NCBI GenBank assembly: GCA_002421995.1
Contig: DISP01000118.1
Location: 1 to 19,643, forward strand
DNA length: 19,643 nt
Reading direction: 5' to 3'
Source: Bacteroidales bacterium UBA6207
Lineage (GTDB): Bacteria; Bacteroidota; Bacteroidia; Bacteroidales; F082
Of the stretch, positions 8,208-16,426 are shown one piece after another; position 1 is the first letter of the stretch; every line of letters begins with the position of its first letter. The notes under the pieces were generated by a model. That model was not told where the DNA came from. It was given only the letters and a program-made list of their open reading frames with translations, and did no database searches. Made by a program: the position numbers and the translations under genes.

Positions 8208-8246
8208 AAAAAAAAAGGTTAAAATCCAAGATGAATTCCAACCTTT
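8208..8246 (-). terminator. Probable intrinsic terminator of gpmA
   Basis: Reading the minus strand after the gpmA stop, a 7-bp stem AAAGGTT/AACCTTT (8240-8246 with 8214-8220) is followed directly by a run of T residues (9 in total when those in the stem are counted). The loop is long (19 bases) and the stem AT-rich, so the prediction rests mainly on position and the T-tract. Confidence 0.5.
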
Positions 8247-8264
8247 ATTCAGAATAATTTATGA

Positions 8265-9011
8265 TTACTTCTTCTTGCCCTGATTGGCAACTGCTTCCAT
8301 AAGTTTTTTGATTTCCTCGGGATCGCCCAGGAAATAGTCTTTCACAAAGTTCATATCATCATCAAATTCAAAAACATAGGGAACGGCAGTAGGGATATTA
8401 AAAGCAAGAATTTCTTCTTCGCTCATTCCTTTCAGGTGCATAACGAGTGCACGAAGGCTGTTTCCGTGAGCAGCCACAAGGATTTCGCCATGCTTCTGCA
8501 ACGAAGGTTTGATATCGCTGTTCCAGTAGGGCAACATACGCTCAATCACTTCTTTCAGCGACTCTGTAAGGGGCAGATCAGACGGATCTACACCTGCATA
8601 GCGCTTGTCGAGCCGTGGATTCCGGCTATCTTCCTCTGTGAGTGGCTGAGGTGGAACATCAAAACTGCGACGCCACAGAAGCACCTGCTCATCACCATAT
8701 TTGGCGGCTGTTTCGGTTTTGTTTAATCCTTGCAGTTCACCATAGTGTTTTTCGTTTAAACGCCATGATTTTACTTCGGGGATGTACATCAGGTCCATTT
8801 CCTCCAGCACAAGCCACAAGGTTTTGATAGCTCTTGTGAGATAGGAAGTGTAAGCCATTTTGAAATCAAAACCCTGCTCCTTTAGGAGACGACCTCCTTT
8901 TTTAGCTTCTTCAACACCGGTTTCGGAGAGTTGCACATCAGTCCAACCAGTGAAAACATTCAATTTGTTCCATGTACTTTCGCCATGGCGAATGAGAACC
9001 AATCTTTTCAT
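8265..9011 (-). CDS. gpmA: 2,3-bisphosphoglycerate-dependent phosphoglycerate mutase
   Basis: A 248-residue dPGM of standard length. It interconverts 3- and 2-phosphoglycerate in glycolysis and gluconeogenesis through a phosphohistidine intermediate. The histidine phosphatase motif LIRHGESTWN gives nucleophile His9; Arg60 (in SYLTRAIKT), Glu87 (in RLNEKHYGELQG) and His182 (in VAAHGNSLRAL) match the active-site set known from E. coli GpmA (His11, Arg62, Glu89, His184), displaced by two residues. The C-terminal tail ends in a basic GKKK, as in many dPGMs where the tail covers the active site. It is transcribed alone, divergent from the deacetylase gene, and followed by a probable terminator. 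Confidence 0.96.
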   Translation of the reverse strand: MKRLVLIRHGESTWNKLNVFTGWTDVQLSETGVEEAKKGGRLLKEQGFDFKMAYTSYLTRAIKTLWLVLEEMDLMYIPEVKSWRLNEKHYGELQGLNKTETAAKYGDEQVLLWRRSFDVPPQPLTEEDSRNPRLDKRYAGVDPSDLPLTESLKEVIERMLPYWNSDIKPSLQKHGEILVAAHGNSLRALVMHLKGMSEEEILAFNIPTAVPYVFEFDDDMNFVKDYFLGDPEEIKKLMEAVANQGKKK

Positions 9012-9076
9012 AATATTATATATAATTGTATATCAATGTACTAACAAAGTAGCACGTTAAATTTCTATTTATTTTG

Positions 9077-9084
9077 CAAAAATA
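9077..9084 (-). promoter_or_regulatory. Candidate -7 box for gpmA
   Basis: On the minus strand this reads TATTTTTG, fitting TAnnTTTG, 65 bases upstream of the gpmA ATG. A second, imperfect candidate (TACTTTG, one base short) lies closer to the gene near 9046-9052. The region is AT-rich so chance matches are likely. Confidence 0.35.
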
Positions 9085-9107
9085 AGGAAAAGCCTTCATC
9101 CTGCTAT

Positions 9108-9115
9108 TATTTTTG
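9108..9115 (+). promoter_or_regulatory. Candidate -7 box for the polysaccharide deacetylase gene
   Basis: TATTTTTG fits TAnnTTTG and ends only 4 bases before the ATG at 9120. If used, the transcript would be leaderless or nearly so. No -33 element at the expected spacing. Confidence 0.35.
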
Positions 9116-9119
9116 CGCT

Positions 9120-9737
9120 ATGAAACCTACAACAATACCTTCATTTTTGAGGATGTTTTATCCTTCGTTGCTTTGGCAGATGCCTGAGGGTGAAAAAACG
9201 CTTTATCTGACCTTTGATGACGGGCCAAACCCCGAAGTGACACCACTTGTGCTTGCTATGCTTGAGAAGTATGGGGCAAAGGCGACATTCTTCTGCGTAG
9301 GCGACAATGTGAGGAAACACCCCGACACCTACCGGCAACTGCTTGAAGCCGGGCACCTTGCAGGAAACCACAGTTTCAATCACCTTAATGGCTGGAAAAC
9401 GGCGCATTCAAAATATTACGAAAATGTGTTGGAAGCAGGTAAATTGATTGATTCTGAGTGGTTCAGACCACCTTATGGAAGGATAACACCCACGCAAATT
9501 CAGTCGCTTAAAAAGGAATTCAGGATTGTAATGTGGACTATTCTGAGTTATGATTTTGATCATGAAACAAGCGTTGAACAATGCACCCGAAATGTGTTGG
9601 ACAACCTCTGCGATGGTGCCATCATTGTTTTTCACGACAGTAAAAAGGCACAAAAAAACATGCTTCCATCCCTTGAGGCTACTTTGCAGGAAGGTATGAA
9701 AAACGGTTTTGCTTTTGAGCGATTAGATTCGAGATAA
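9120..9737 (+). CDS. Polysaccharide deacetylase family protein (NodB homology domain, CE4)
   Basis: A 205-residue protein that is essentially one NodB domain. Motif 1 is TFDDGPN (31-37) with the catalytic base and metal-binding Asp33/Asp34; motif 2 NHSFNH supplies metal-binding His84 and His88; motif 3 is RPPYGR (116-121); motif 4 covers MWTILSYDFDHE (138-149); and motif 5 has FHDS with His172. All CE4 catalytic residues are therefore present, so it should be an active metal-dependent deacetylase of N- or O-acetylated sugars such as peptidoglycan or chitin-type glycans. No convincing signal peptide or membrane anchor is seen, so its cellular location is uncertain. It is a single gene between a divergent gpmA and a strong terminator. 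Confidence 0.9.
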   Translation: MKPTTIPSFLRMFYPSLLWQMPEGEKTLYLTFDDGPNPEVTPLVLAMLEKYGAKATFFCVGDNVRKHPDTYRQLLEAGHLAGNHSFNHLNGWKTAHSKYYENVLEAGKLIDSEWFRPPYGRITPTQIQSLKKEFRIVMWTILSYDFDHETSVEQCTRNVLDNLCDGAIIVFHDSKKAQKNMLPSLEATLQEGMKNGFAFERLDSR

Positions 9738-9744
9738 AAAAAAG

Positions 9745-9781
9745 AGGCCGGACAATACAAATCGTCCGGCCTGATTTTTTT
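9745..9781. terminator. Strong bidirectional intrinsic terminator
   Basis: A perfect 9-bp GC-rich stem, AGGCCGGAC (9745-9753) with GTCCGGCCT (9764-9772), 10-base loop, followed on the plus strand by GA and seven T residues; on the minus strand it is followed, after one base, by a run of T residues (the A-tract ending at 9743). It sits between the convergent deacetylase gene and the RND pump gene and can end both transcripts. Confidence 0.9.
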
Positions 9782-9784
9782 AGG

Positions 9785-12700
9785 TTATACAGTTTTCATA
9801 AAGCGCTTTCTGAACCTGTAACGTGCAAGGTAAAGCGCATGGTACATAGCCGGAACAACTACCAATGTGAGGAAAGTTGCGAAGGTGAGTCCAAAAATCA
9901 CCGTCCAGGACATTGGCCCCCAGAACAAGGCATTGTCGCCACCAAAATAGATGTCCGGATCAAAGTTTTCGAACAATCCGATGAAGTCAATATTCAAGCC
10001 TACTGCAAGAGGAACAAGACCAAGGACGGTTGTGATAGCAGTGAGCAACACAGGCCTCAAGCGTGTTTTTCCTGCCGTTACAACTGCCAATAATGATTCA
10101 TCTTCTGGCAGATCGCCCTTATCGGGATCAATGCCAAGCTCAATTTTTCTATTGCGTTTGAGCAAGCTGATGTAGTCAATCAGTACGATTCCATTGTTAA
10201 CAACAACCCCGGCGAGAGAGACGATGCCGATACCGGTCATAATTACAACAAAGTCCATACTGAAGGTTGCCAATCCCCCGAAAACACCAATAGTGCTAAA
10301 CATGACAGTTGTCATAATAATCAGAGGTTTAATGATTGAGTTAAATTGTGCTACAAGTATCAATACGATAAGCGCAAGTGCAATAAGCATGGCGTTCATC
10401 AGGAAGCCCATTGAAGCGTCCTGCTCTTCCTGTTCGCCGGTGAAAGCATAGCGATAGCCTTCGGGCAGATCCATTGAAGCCAGAATTGGCTTGAGTTTGT
10501 TGTTGATTTCAGTAGCATTGTATCCTTCCAAAACATTGGAATAGATTGTGATAACACGATTTCTGTCAATACGTGAAACAGCACCATAAGTTGAACTGAG
10601 CGACACATCAGCAACTGCGGATATTGGAATCGAAACGATTTTTCCACTTGCCTGATCCCTGAATGTGATAATCTGATTCATTAGCGAAGCGATGTTGTAG
10701 CGGTATTCATCCTTCATTCTGAGTTGAATGGGGTAATCATCCTCTCCGACTTTATAATTTGTGATTTCCGAACCGAACAAGGCTGTGCGGATAGTGCTTC
10801 CGATTTGTCCGGTTGAAAGCCCAAACCTACGTGCAGCTTCCCTGTCAATGGTGACATTAATCTCGGGTTTACCAAGGTCAAGATCAATCTGAAGTCCTTC
10901 GATACCAGGAATATACGCTTTATTTATCTCATTGATAACAGTGTCAGTGAGTGCAATAAGTTTATTAAAATCACGACCACTAATTTCGATGTTGATTGGT
11001 TTTCCGACCGGCGGGCCTTCATTTTGCTTTTCAACCGTTACGATAGTTCCGGGATATTTACCAACCAGCACATCGGCCAGTTCCTTCATAATGTCCACAG
11101 TGCTCACATTGCCACGGTCCTGAAAATCAACAAAGGTTACAGTGATAAGGCCCCTGTTTGGGGTGCCTCCACGACCGGAAAAGCCTTCGTTTTCGCCAAC
11201 AGCTCCTTTTCCAACATTTGCCAACACTGATTTCACAAGCGGTTTATAGGGTTTCAGCACATTGTTTACCTGTGCTTCAATGATCTTCGTCAAGGAATCA
11301 GTTGCTGTTATATCTGTTCCAATAGGCAATTCAACACTGATATTCACATATTTTGGATCGCCCGAAGGGAAAAACTCAACGGTTGGTTTTGTTGAGAAAT
11401 AGAAACCGATCGAAAGAACCATCAAAATGAAAGTTCCAGCTACAACCCAAATAGCATTTTTTCCTTTGAGGGCATATTTCAGCGTAACAAGGTATGCATT
11501 TTCGAGCCATACAAGAAAGCTATTCTGGAACCAACGTGCAAGACGGTTAAGGAAAGCAATGTTTGCAAGTCCGATCAAGGCAAACAAAACGAGCAAACTG
11601 CCCAGTGTGTTTTGCTTGACAAAATACATTAACGCTGCAAAACCAAGCATCACCCCGGCAACGATCAGATTTTTTTTGACATCGGGTCTCGCGTCCGGGT
11701 CTTCCTTTTTGAAAAATGTTTTCATGATTACAGGCACCAGCATCAAAGCCGTTACCAAGGATGCGGTGAGCGTAATGATCAGTGTCATTGGAAGATACTG
11801 CATAAACTCACCCATGATGGAATCCCAGAAAAGCAACGGGAAAAATGCTGCCAAAGTTGTAGCCGTTGATGAAATAATAGGCACTGCTATTTCGCCCACT
11901 GCAAGTTTTGCCGCTTCGCCTATCGGGTGACCCTTATCCACAAACCTGTACACATTTTCTACCACCACTATGGCGTTGTCAACCAGCATCCCCAATGCCA
12001 GAATAAGCGAGAACAAAACAATCATATTCATCTGGTAACCCATCAATCCCATGACCATGAATGAGATGAACATGGACAAAGGAATTGAGATGCCAACAAA
12101 AAGCGCATTGCGGGTTCCAAGGAAGAAGTAAAGAATGAAAACAACAAATATCACCCCCATGATCATACTGTTCTCGAGATTGGTGAGCTGCAGTTTGATT
12201 TGTTCTGACTGATCATTTGTAAGTGTTATGCGCAAATCTGAAGGCAGGAGGTTTTCCTTTCTCGACTGGTCAAGCAGTTTGAACACCTTGTCGGTGGCAT
12301 CCAACAGGTTTTCGCCGCCTTTTTTGATGATCTGAAGTGAAACAACAGGCTGGTCGTCGAGACGTGCAAAGGTTGTTGGCTCCTCAAAACCAAAGCTCAC
12401 ATCGGCCACGTCGCGCAGGTAAACAATACGCTGGTCTTCGTGTTTCACGATGATGTCTTCGATCTCCTTCACCGAGCTAAACTCTCCGGCTACCCGCACC
12501 GTCCGGCGTGTTTTACCGGATTTGAGTTCGCCACCCGAGATTGAAATATTTTCATTGCGTATTGCTCCGTCAATATCATTGAAACTCAGCCGGTAAGCAT
12601 CCAATTTGTGTTGATCAACACTCACTTTCACCTCTTTTTCAGTGATTCCGGTGATTTCAACTTTCGACACTTCGGTGAATGTTTCTATCTCGTCTTCGAG

Positions 12701-13222
12701 AAACTCGGCAAAGGTTTTTAGTTCATTAACGCTGTAATCACCTGACAGATTGATGTTTAGAATAGGGAACTCGGAAAAATCAATGTCAGTAACCATCGGA
12801 TCCTCCATCAGGTTGTCCGGCAAATTCTTCTTCGCCTTATCCACCGCATCCTTCACATCCTGCAAAGCCACTTTGATATCAACATTTGTATTAAACTCAA
12901 CAAAAATGTTTGAGACGTCCTGACTTGAAAGTGATGTCATTTTTTTGACTCCGGTCACCGATTCAACTTCTTTTTCGAGTTCCCTTGTAATAAGGTTTTC
13001 AATATCCAAAGGAGGATTGCCTGGATAGATCGTCTGAATCATGATGGTTGGGATGACGATATCCGGAAAGAGCTCCTTGGGCATTGAACGGTAGGCATAA
13101 AAGCCAAACAATGCGAGGATCAGAATGGATAGAAAAACGGTATTTGTATTTTTCAGCGTCCAGGTTGTAGGAGCAAACTCCCTGATTTCCAACTCAGGCT
13201 GATTTTCTTTTAATGTTTCCAT
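9785..13222 (-). CDS. Efflux RND transporter permease subunit (AcrB/HAE-like)
   Basis: A 1145-residue inner-membrane proton-driven exporter, the pump of a tripartite efflux system. It has the duplicated RND plan: TM1 near residues 28-46, a large periplasmic domain (YPGNPPLDIENLIT, then DVKDAVDKAKKNLP), TM2-6, a second half starting near 580, a second periplasmic domain and TM8-12. TM4 carries GMLVDNAIVVVEN: Asp415 aligns with one of the paired AcrB aspartates, while the second position is Asn416. TM10 has VNNGIVLIDY. An extra hydrophobic hairpin occupies about residues 515-558 between the halves. It is the last gene of the operon, 12 bases after the adaptor, and ends at the bidirectional terminator. 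Substrate is unknown; multidrug or lipid-like substrates are both possible. Confidence 0.93.
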   Translation of the reverse strand: METLKENQPELEIREFAPTTWTLKNTNTVFLSILILALFGFYAYRSMPKELFPDIVIPTIMIQTIYPGNPPLDIENLITRELEKEVESVTGVKKMTSLSSQDVSNIFVEFNTNVDIKVALQDVKDAVDKAKKNLPDNLMEDPMVTDIDFSEFPILNINLSGDYSVNELKTFAEFLEDEIETFTEVSKVEITGITEKEVKVSVDQHKLDAYRLSFNDIDGAIRNENISISGGELKSGKTRRTVRVAGEFSSVKEIEDIIVKHEDQRIVYLRDVADVSFGFEEPTTFARLDDQPVVSLQIIKKGGENLLDATDKVFKLLDQSRKENLLPSDLRITLTNDQSEQIKLQLTNLENSMIMGVIFVVFILYFFLGTRNALFVGISIPLSMFISFMVMGLMGYQMNMIVLFSLILALGMLVDNAIVVVENVYRFVDKGHPIGEAAKLAVGEIAVPIISSTATTLAAFFPLLFWDSIMGEFMQYLPMTLIITLTASLVTALMLVPVIMKTFFKKEDPDARPDVKKNLIVAGVMLGFAALMYFVKQNTLGSLLVLFALIGLANIAFLNRLARWFQNSFLVWLENAYLVTLKYALKGKNAIWVVAGTFILMVLSIGFYFSTKPTVEFFPSGDPKYVNISVELPIGTDITATDSLTKIIEAQVNNVLKPYKPLVKSVLANVGKGAVGENEGFSGRGGTPNRGLITVTFVDFQDRGNVSTVDIMKELADVLVGKYPGTIVTVEKQNEGPPVGKPINIEISGRDFNKLIALTDTVINEINKAYIPGIEGLQIDLDLGKPEINVTIDREAARRFGLSTGQIGSTIRTALFGSEITNYKVGEDDYPIQLRMKDEYRYNIASLMNQIITFRDQASGKIVSIPISAVADVSLSSTYGAVSRIDRNRVITIYSNVLEGYNATEINNKLKPILASMDLPEGYRYAFTGEQEEQDASMGFLMNAMLIALALIVLILVAQFNSIIKPLIIMTTVMFSTIGVFGGLATFSMDFVVIMTGIGIVSLAGVVVNNGIVLIDYISLLKRNRKIELGIDPDKGDLPEDESLLAVVTAGKTRLRPVLLTAITTVLGLVPLAVGLNIDFIGLFENFDPDIYFGGDNALFWGPMSWTVIFGLTFATFLTLVVVPAMYHALYLARYRFRKRFMKTV

Positions 13223-13234
13223 TTCCGTGAAAAT

Positions 13235-14374
13235 TTATTGCATTTGATTAAGCTGTGAACCATCGCTCACGCGGTTGTAGCCTTCAACAATGATTTGTTC
13301 GCCAACGGCCAGGCCTGAGGTGATCAAAGTTTGTTCGAGATACGTTTGGCCCGGAACAACGTATTTTTTTCGTGCAACAAGGCTTCCGTTTTCATTCACT
13401 GCGGCATATAGATACTTGCCTTTGATGTCTTCGCGAATCACTTTCGATGGCACAACAACACTGTTGGGAGCACTGAAATCATTGATATTTACAACAGCAA
13501 TCATGTTTGGTTTCAACATTTGATTTTTGTTGTCCACGGTGATTTCAACTTCGAAGGTCCTGTTGTTTTTATTCACAACATTGCCTGTGCGGCTGATCAG
13601 CACTTTTTGCCTGAAGTCGGGATAGGATGGCAGTGTCAAAACCACGGTGTCGCCTTTGTGCACGCTGGCAAGGTATTTTTCTGATACATCAGCTCTTACA
13701 TACATGCGGTTGAGGTTAACAAGATGAATAATCGCCATGCCGGGCGATGCAATCTCGCCTTTCTTTTGATTCACTTTTTCGACAACGCCATCAAAAGGTG
13801 CTTTGATCACTGCCATGTCGAGCTGGGCCTGCAAGGTTGCCAGGCGGCTCTCGAGGCTCGATTTGTTGTTGCTTGCTTGCAGATATTGCATCTCAGAGCC
13901 AACTTTTTGTTCCCACAATCTCTTCTGACGGTTGTAAACATCCACCGCCAGCTCAAGCTGTGTTTTCACTTCTTCGATGGTCTTTTCAGTGACCTCGGTA
14001 TTCAGCCTCACCAGAAGCTGTCCTTTGGCAACATGATCACCCTCTTTGACATTAATTTCCTTAATCTGTCCGTTGAGTTCAGGTGATATCATTGCTTCCT
14101 GAACAGCAACCACTGCACCGCTTGCATCGAAAAAATGATGAAAAGTTGTTGCTTCGAGAACCGAAACTACCACCGGGATTTTTGCCACGTTTTGGCCGTT
14201 TCCGTCTGCTGCCATTTGTTTTTGAAGCGCATCAATTTTTTCGTTAAGCTCTGTCTGTTGTTTCCGATAGGTTTCGAGCTGGCCGGCAGGGTCATTTTCT
14301 GTTGTTCCGTTGCTGCCACATGAAGCCAAAAAGATTGCGATAAACGCAAAAGCTGTAATTTTTATGTGTTTCAT
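13235..14374 (-). CDS. Efflux RND periplasmic adaptor subunit (HlyD/MFP family lipoprotein)
   Basis: A 379-residue membrane-fusion protein. The N-terminus has a lipoprotein signal with lipobox LASC (Cys19), so it is probably lipid-anchored in the inner membrane facing the periplasm. A short predicted coiled coil (about 32-57, rich in Glu, Gln and Lys) precedes the core, which is unusual relative to E. coli AcrA. The core shows the first half-lipoyl motif GQIKEINVKEGDHVAKGQLL (about 103-122), a helical hairpin, and the second half-lipoyl motif APFDGVVEKV, followed by beta-barrel and membrane-proximal domains with VVVPSKVI and VGEQIIVEG landmarks. It links the RND pump to the TolC-like channel, whose genes flank it in the same operon. 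Confidence 0.93.
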   Translation of the reverse strand: MKHIKITAFAFIAIFLASCGSNGTTENDPAGQLETYRKQQTELNEKIDALQKQMAADGNGQNVAKIPVVVSVLEATTFHHFFDASGAVVAVQEAMISPELNGQIKEINVKEGDHVAKGQLLVRLNTEVTEKTIEEVKTQLELAVDVYNRQKRLWEQKVGSEMQYLQASNNKSSLESRLATLQAQLDMAVIKAPFDGVVEKVNQKKGEIASPGMAIIHLVNLNRMYVRADVSEKYLASVHKGDTVVLTLPSYPDFRQKVLISRTGNVVNKNNRTFEVEITVDNKNQMLKPNMIAVVNINDFSAPNSVVVPSKVIREDIKGKYLYAAVNENGSLVARKKYVVPGQTYLEQTLITSGLAVGEQIIVEGYNRVSDGSQLNQMQ

Positions 14375-14384
14375 TGTTTAAAGG

Positions 14385-15011
14385 TTATTCGATATTTGCA
14401 AAATCAGGATAATTCAATTTGATGTATTCCAAGCCTTTGAATGACAAAATGCCATGCAGATGGTATTTAAAGACTTCATTAAAGAAGTGTTCAGAGTGCA
14501 ACTCATCATGCGTCACAAGGTCGCTGTGCATGAGGTATTCGATACGAATCATATGCAGTTTTGCAATGATGTTTGTGTCAAAGTTTTGTCTGTAAAAACC
14601 TTCTGCCTTACCCTTGTTGAGGTTCGAGACTGTTGATTCAAACATTCGTTCACGGTAGCTGTCGCGGACTTTCTTGAAAATTGTCGGATAAAAACGCTGC
14701 AAATCAAATTCCAGTCCGGGATTGTGGTCTTTTATCATGTCGTGCGCTGCTTTATAGAATCTGAACAGCTCGTCTAAGGCATTTAGGTTTTCGTTGTTGA
14801 TTTTCAGAAAATCGCAGTTTTGTTTTTCAGCAATTTTCAACACAACCTTTTCAACAAGTTCTGTTTTATCGGCAAAAAACTGGTACAAAGTCTTTTTTGA
14901 CACACCCAATTGCCGTGCAAGTTCTTCCATGCTGATGCTTTTGATTCCAAAGCGCTGGAAAATCTGCATTGCTTCCTGAATGATTTCAACTGCTTTGTTG
15001 TCCATGGCCAT
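14385..15011 (-). CDS. TetR/AcrR family transcriptional regulator of the efflux operon
   Basis: A 208-residue one-domain-pair regulator. The N-terminal helix-turn-helix of the TetR family is clear: IFQRFGIKSISMEELARQL, then GVSKKTLYQFFADKTELV (about residues 19-55). The C-terminal ligand-binding half is unclassified, as usual. The start at 15011 (ATGGCC) is chosen because it lies one base after the tolC stop (TAA-T-ATG); ATG 15005 is an alternative, and the frame upstream to 15053 overlaps tolC and adds non-TetR sequence. Embedded second in the efflux operon, it likely represses the operon and responds to an exported compound, possibly through the inverted repeat at 16427-16458. Repression is inference from family behaviour. 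Confidence 0.9.
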   Translation of the reverse strand: MAMDNKAVEIIQEAMQIFQRFGIKSISMEELARQLGVSKKTLYQFFADKTELVEKVVLKIAEKQNCDFLKINNENLNALDELFRFYKAAHDMIKDHNPGLEFDLQRFYPTIFKKVRDSYRERMFESTVSNLNKGKAEGFYRQNFDTNIIAKLHMIRIEYLMHSDLVTHDELHSEHFFNEVFKYHLHGILSFKGLEYIKLNYPDFANIE

Positions 15012-15012
15012 A

Positions 15013-16362
15013 TTAGTTTTCAACACTTTCGGTGAGCAAAGTTTCCATGGCAACGCTCTTGTTAAGGAGGTTCAGTGCCGAATTAATGAAATTAGATTGT
15101 GCACTGATGTATTGATTGTGGGTATTGAGCAAATCGAGGCTCGACGCAATACCTTCGGTGTATTTTATCCCTGTGCGGCGGAAAATTTTCTCAGCCAATT
15201 CTTTGTTTGAGCGCGTGTTCTGGTAGGTATGCAGGGCATTTGCCAATTCATCTTTCGTTGTCTGATGCTTAAGGTTAAGGCTGCTTTTGAGCATTTCTTC
15301 GGCAACAAATGTTTTATGAAGCTGAAAATTGGCCTGTTTCACTTTCGCAATGCGTTCGCCACTGCTCAATACAGGAATGTTCATCGTGATGCCCCAAACG
15401 GAGCTGCTATACCATTTCCCTTTTTGATCGAAAAAGTCCCAGCTGCTTCGCTGTGCCTGCGTTTGGTAATTCAAAAAAGCAGAAAGTGTTGGCAAAAATG
15501 CACTCTTTTCCAATTTAAGCTGCAGCTTAGCCAGTTCTTGTTGATTCTGAAGTATCTGATAATCAATGTTTGATTGCAATTTGAAAGGTTTAAGCAACAT
15601 TTGCTCGGCAGCCATTTTTTCGGTCAGGCTTTGCAGTGTTTCAGTGAGTCGGATTTGCTGCCCGGCCTCCATCCCAAGTTGGAATTTAAGCATGGCTTTT
15701 GTGCTTTCGAGCTGGCTGAGAATGTTGCTTCGGCTCACTTCAAGGTCAGAAATCAACAGGTTCAACTGGTCAAAATCGGTTTCTTCGCTGAAGCCGTTTT
15801 CGTATAAGATGCGGGTCTGCTCAGCCAGTTTTGAGGTGATCGACAAGGTTGAATCAACCACTTTTAAACCTTCGCCGGTGGCGAGCACCAGAAAATAAGC
15901 TTCCGAAACTGCCTTATTTACTTCAGTGCCGGTTTTTACCATGTTTTTCTTTGCCTGCTCCAAATAAGCTTCCGAAGCCTGCAACCCAACAATATAGCTG
16001 CCGCTGAATAAAAGCTGGCTCACCGAAGCACCCAAGCTTCCACTGTACTTTGTTCCGAACTGAACCTCAATATCTTCACCAGGTCTTCCGAAGAAATCTC
16101 CCGGAACGAGTTGTACCGGCAAACCAATGTTGTCGTTGTAACCAACATTGATGTTTGCTTGCGGCAATCCGGTTGAAATGGTTTCGTTCACTTTTTGTTT
16201 GGCTGTTTCAATGTCGAGCCTTGCATTGCGCAGGTTGTAATTGTATTGCTGCGCATAATTGCGGGCCTGATCAAGGCTCAGATCAACCACTTGCTGCGCC
16301 CAGGCAGGCGAGAGCAGCAGGATCAGGGCTGTTGTGTTTAGGATTTTCTTAATACTGATCAT
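15013..16362 (-). CDS. TolC-family outer-membrane efflux channel
   Basis: A 449-residue outer membrane factor with signal peptide (residues about 1-22, LILLLSPAWA before Gln). The mature protein has the duplicated OEP structure: first repeat beginning VVDLSLDQARNYAQQYNYNL, quoted in part as LSLDQARNYA, and second repeat around the STLPT-like region LPTLSAFLNY, with long Gln/Leu/Glu-rich alpha-helical stretches that form the periplasmic tunnel. The start at 16362 was chosen over the TTG-initiated extension to 16458 because it begins directly at the signal peptide and because the promoter and operator-like repeat lie in the extension. It is the first gene of the tolC-tetR-adaptor-RND operon. 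Confidence 0.92.
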   Translation of the reverse strand: MISIKKILNTTALILLLSPAWAQQVVDLSLDQARNYAQQYNYNLRNARLDIETAKQKVNETISTGLPQANINVGYNDNIGLPVQLVPGDFFGRPGEDIEVQFGTKYSGSLGASVSQLLFSGSYIVGLQASEAYLEQAKKNMVKTGTEVNKAVSEAYFLVLATGEGLKVVDSTLSITSKLAEQTRILYENGFSEETDFDQLNLLISDLEVSRSNILSQLESTKAMLKFQLGMEAGQQIRLTETLQSLTEKMAAEQMLLKPFKLQSNIDYQILQNQQELAKLQLKLEKSAFLPTLSAFLNYQTQAQRSSWDFFDQKGKWYSSSVWGITMNIPVLSSGERIAKVKQANFQLHKTFVAEEMLKSSLNLKHQTTKDELANALHTYQNTRSNKELAEKIFRRTGIKYTEGIASSLDLLNTHNQYISAQSNFINSALNLLNKSVAMETLLTESVEN

Positions 16363-16404
16363 ACAATGATTATTATGAAATGAATTTGTGTTCAAAATTT
16401 TCTG

Positions 16405-16412
16405 CAAAATTA
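16405..16412 (-). promoter_or_regulatory. -7 box of the efflux operon
   Basis: On the minus strand this reads TAATTTTG, fitting TAnnTTTG, 42 bases upstream of the tolC ATG at 16362. The position where a -33 element would fall (about 16430-16436) coincides with one arm of the inverted repeat at 16427-16458. Confidence 0.5.
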
Positions 16413-16426
16413 CAAAGACGAAACGA

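Noticed and set aside
8135..8209. Upstream extension of the phosphatase frame
   Set aside because: It contains the likely promoter and part of the gpmA terminator, and the conserved protein begins at the ATG at 8134.
11427..11930. A 167-codon open frame on the plus strand opposite the RND pump gene
   Set aside because: It lies wholly within the strongly supported pump gene on the other strand, and its composition is that of an antisense shadow with no recognisable domain.
15012..15053. N-terminal extension of the tetR frame into tolC
   Set aside because: The extra residues overlap the tolC coding end and the ATG at 15011 lies directly after the tolC stop, before the conserved TetR fold.
13235..16362. 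The efflux operon as a novel system
   Set aside because: All four proteins belong to well-known families in a familiar tripartite arrangement; only the details listed in the findings are unusual.
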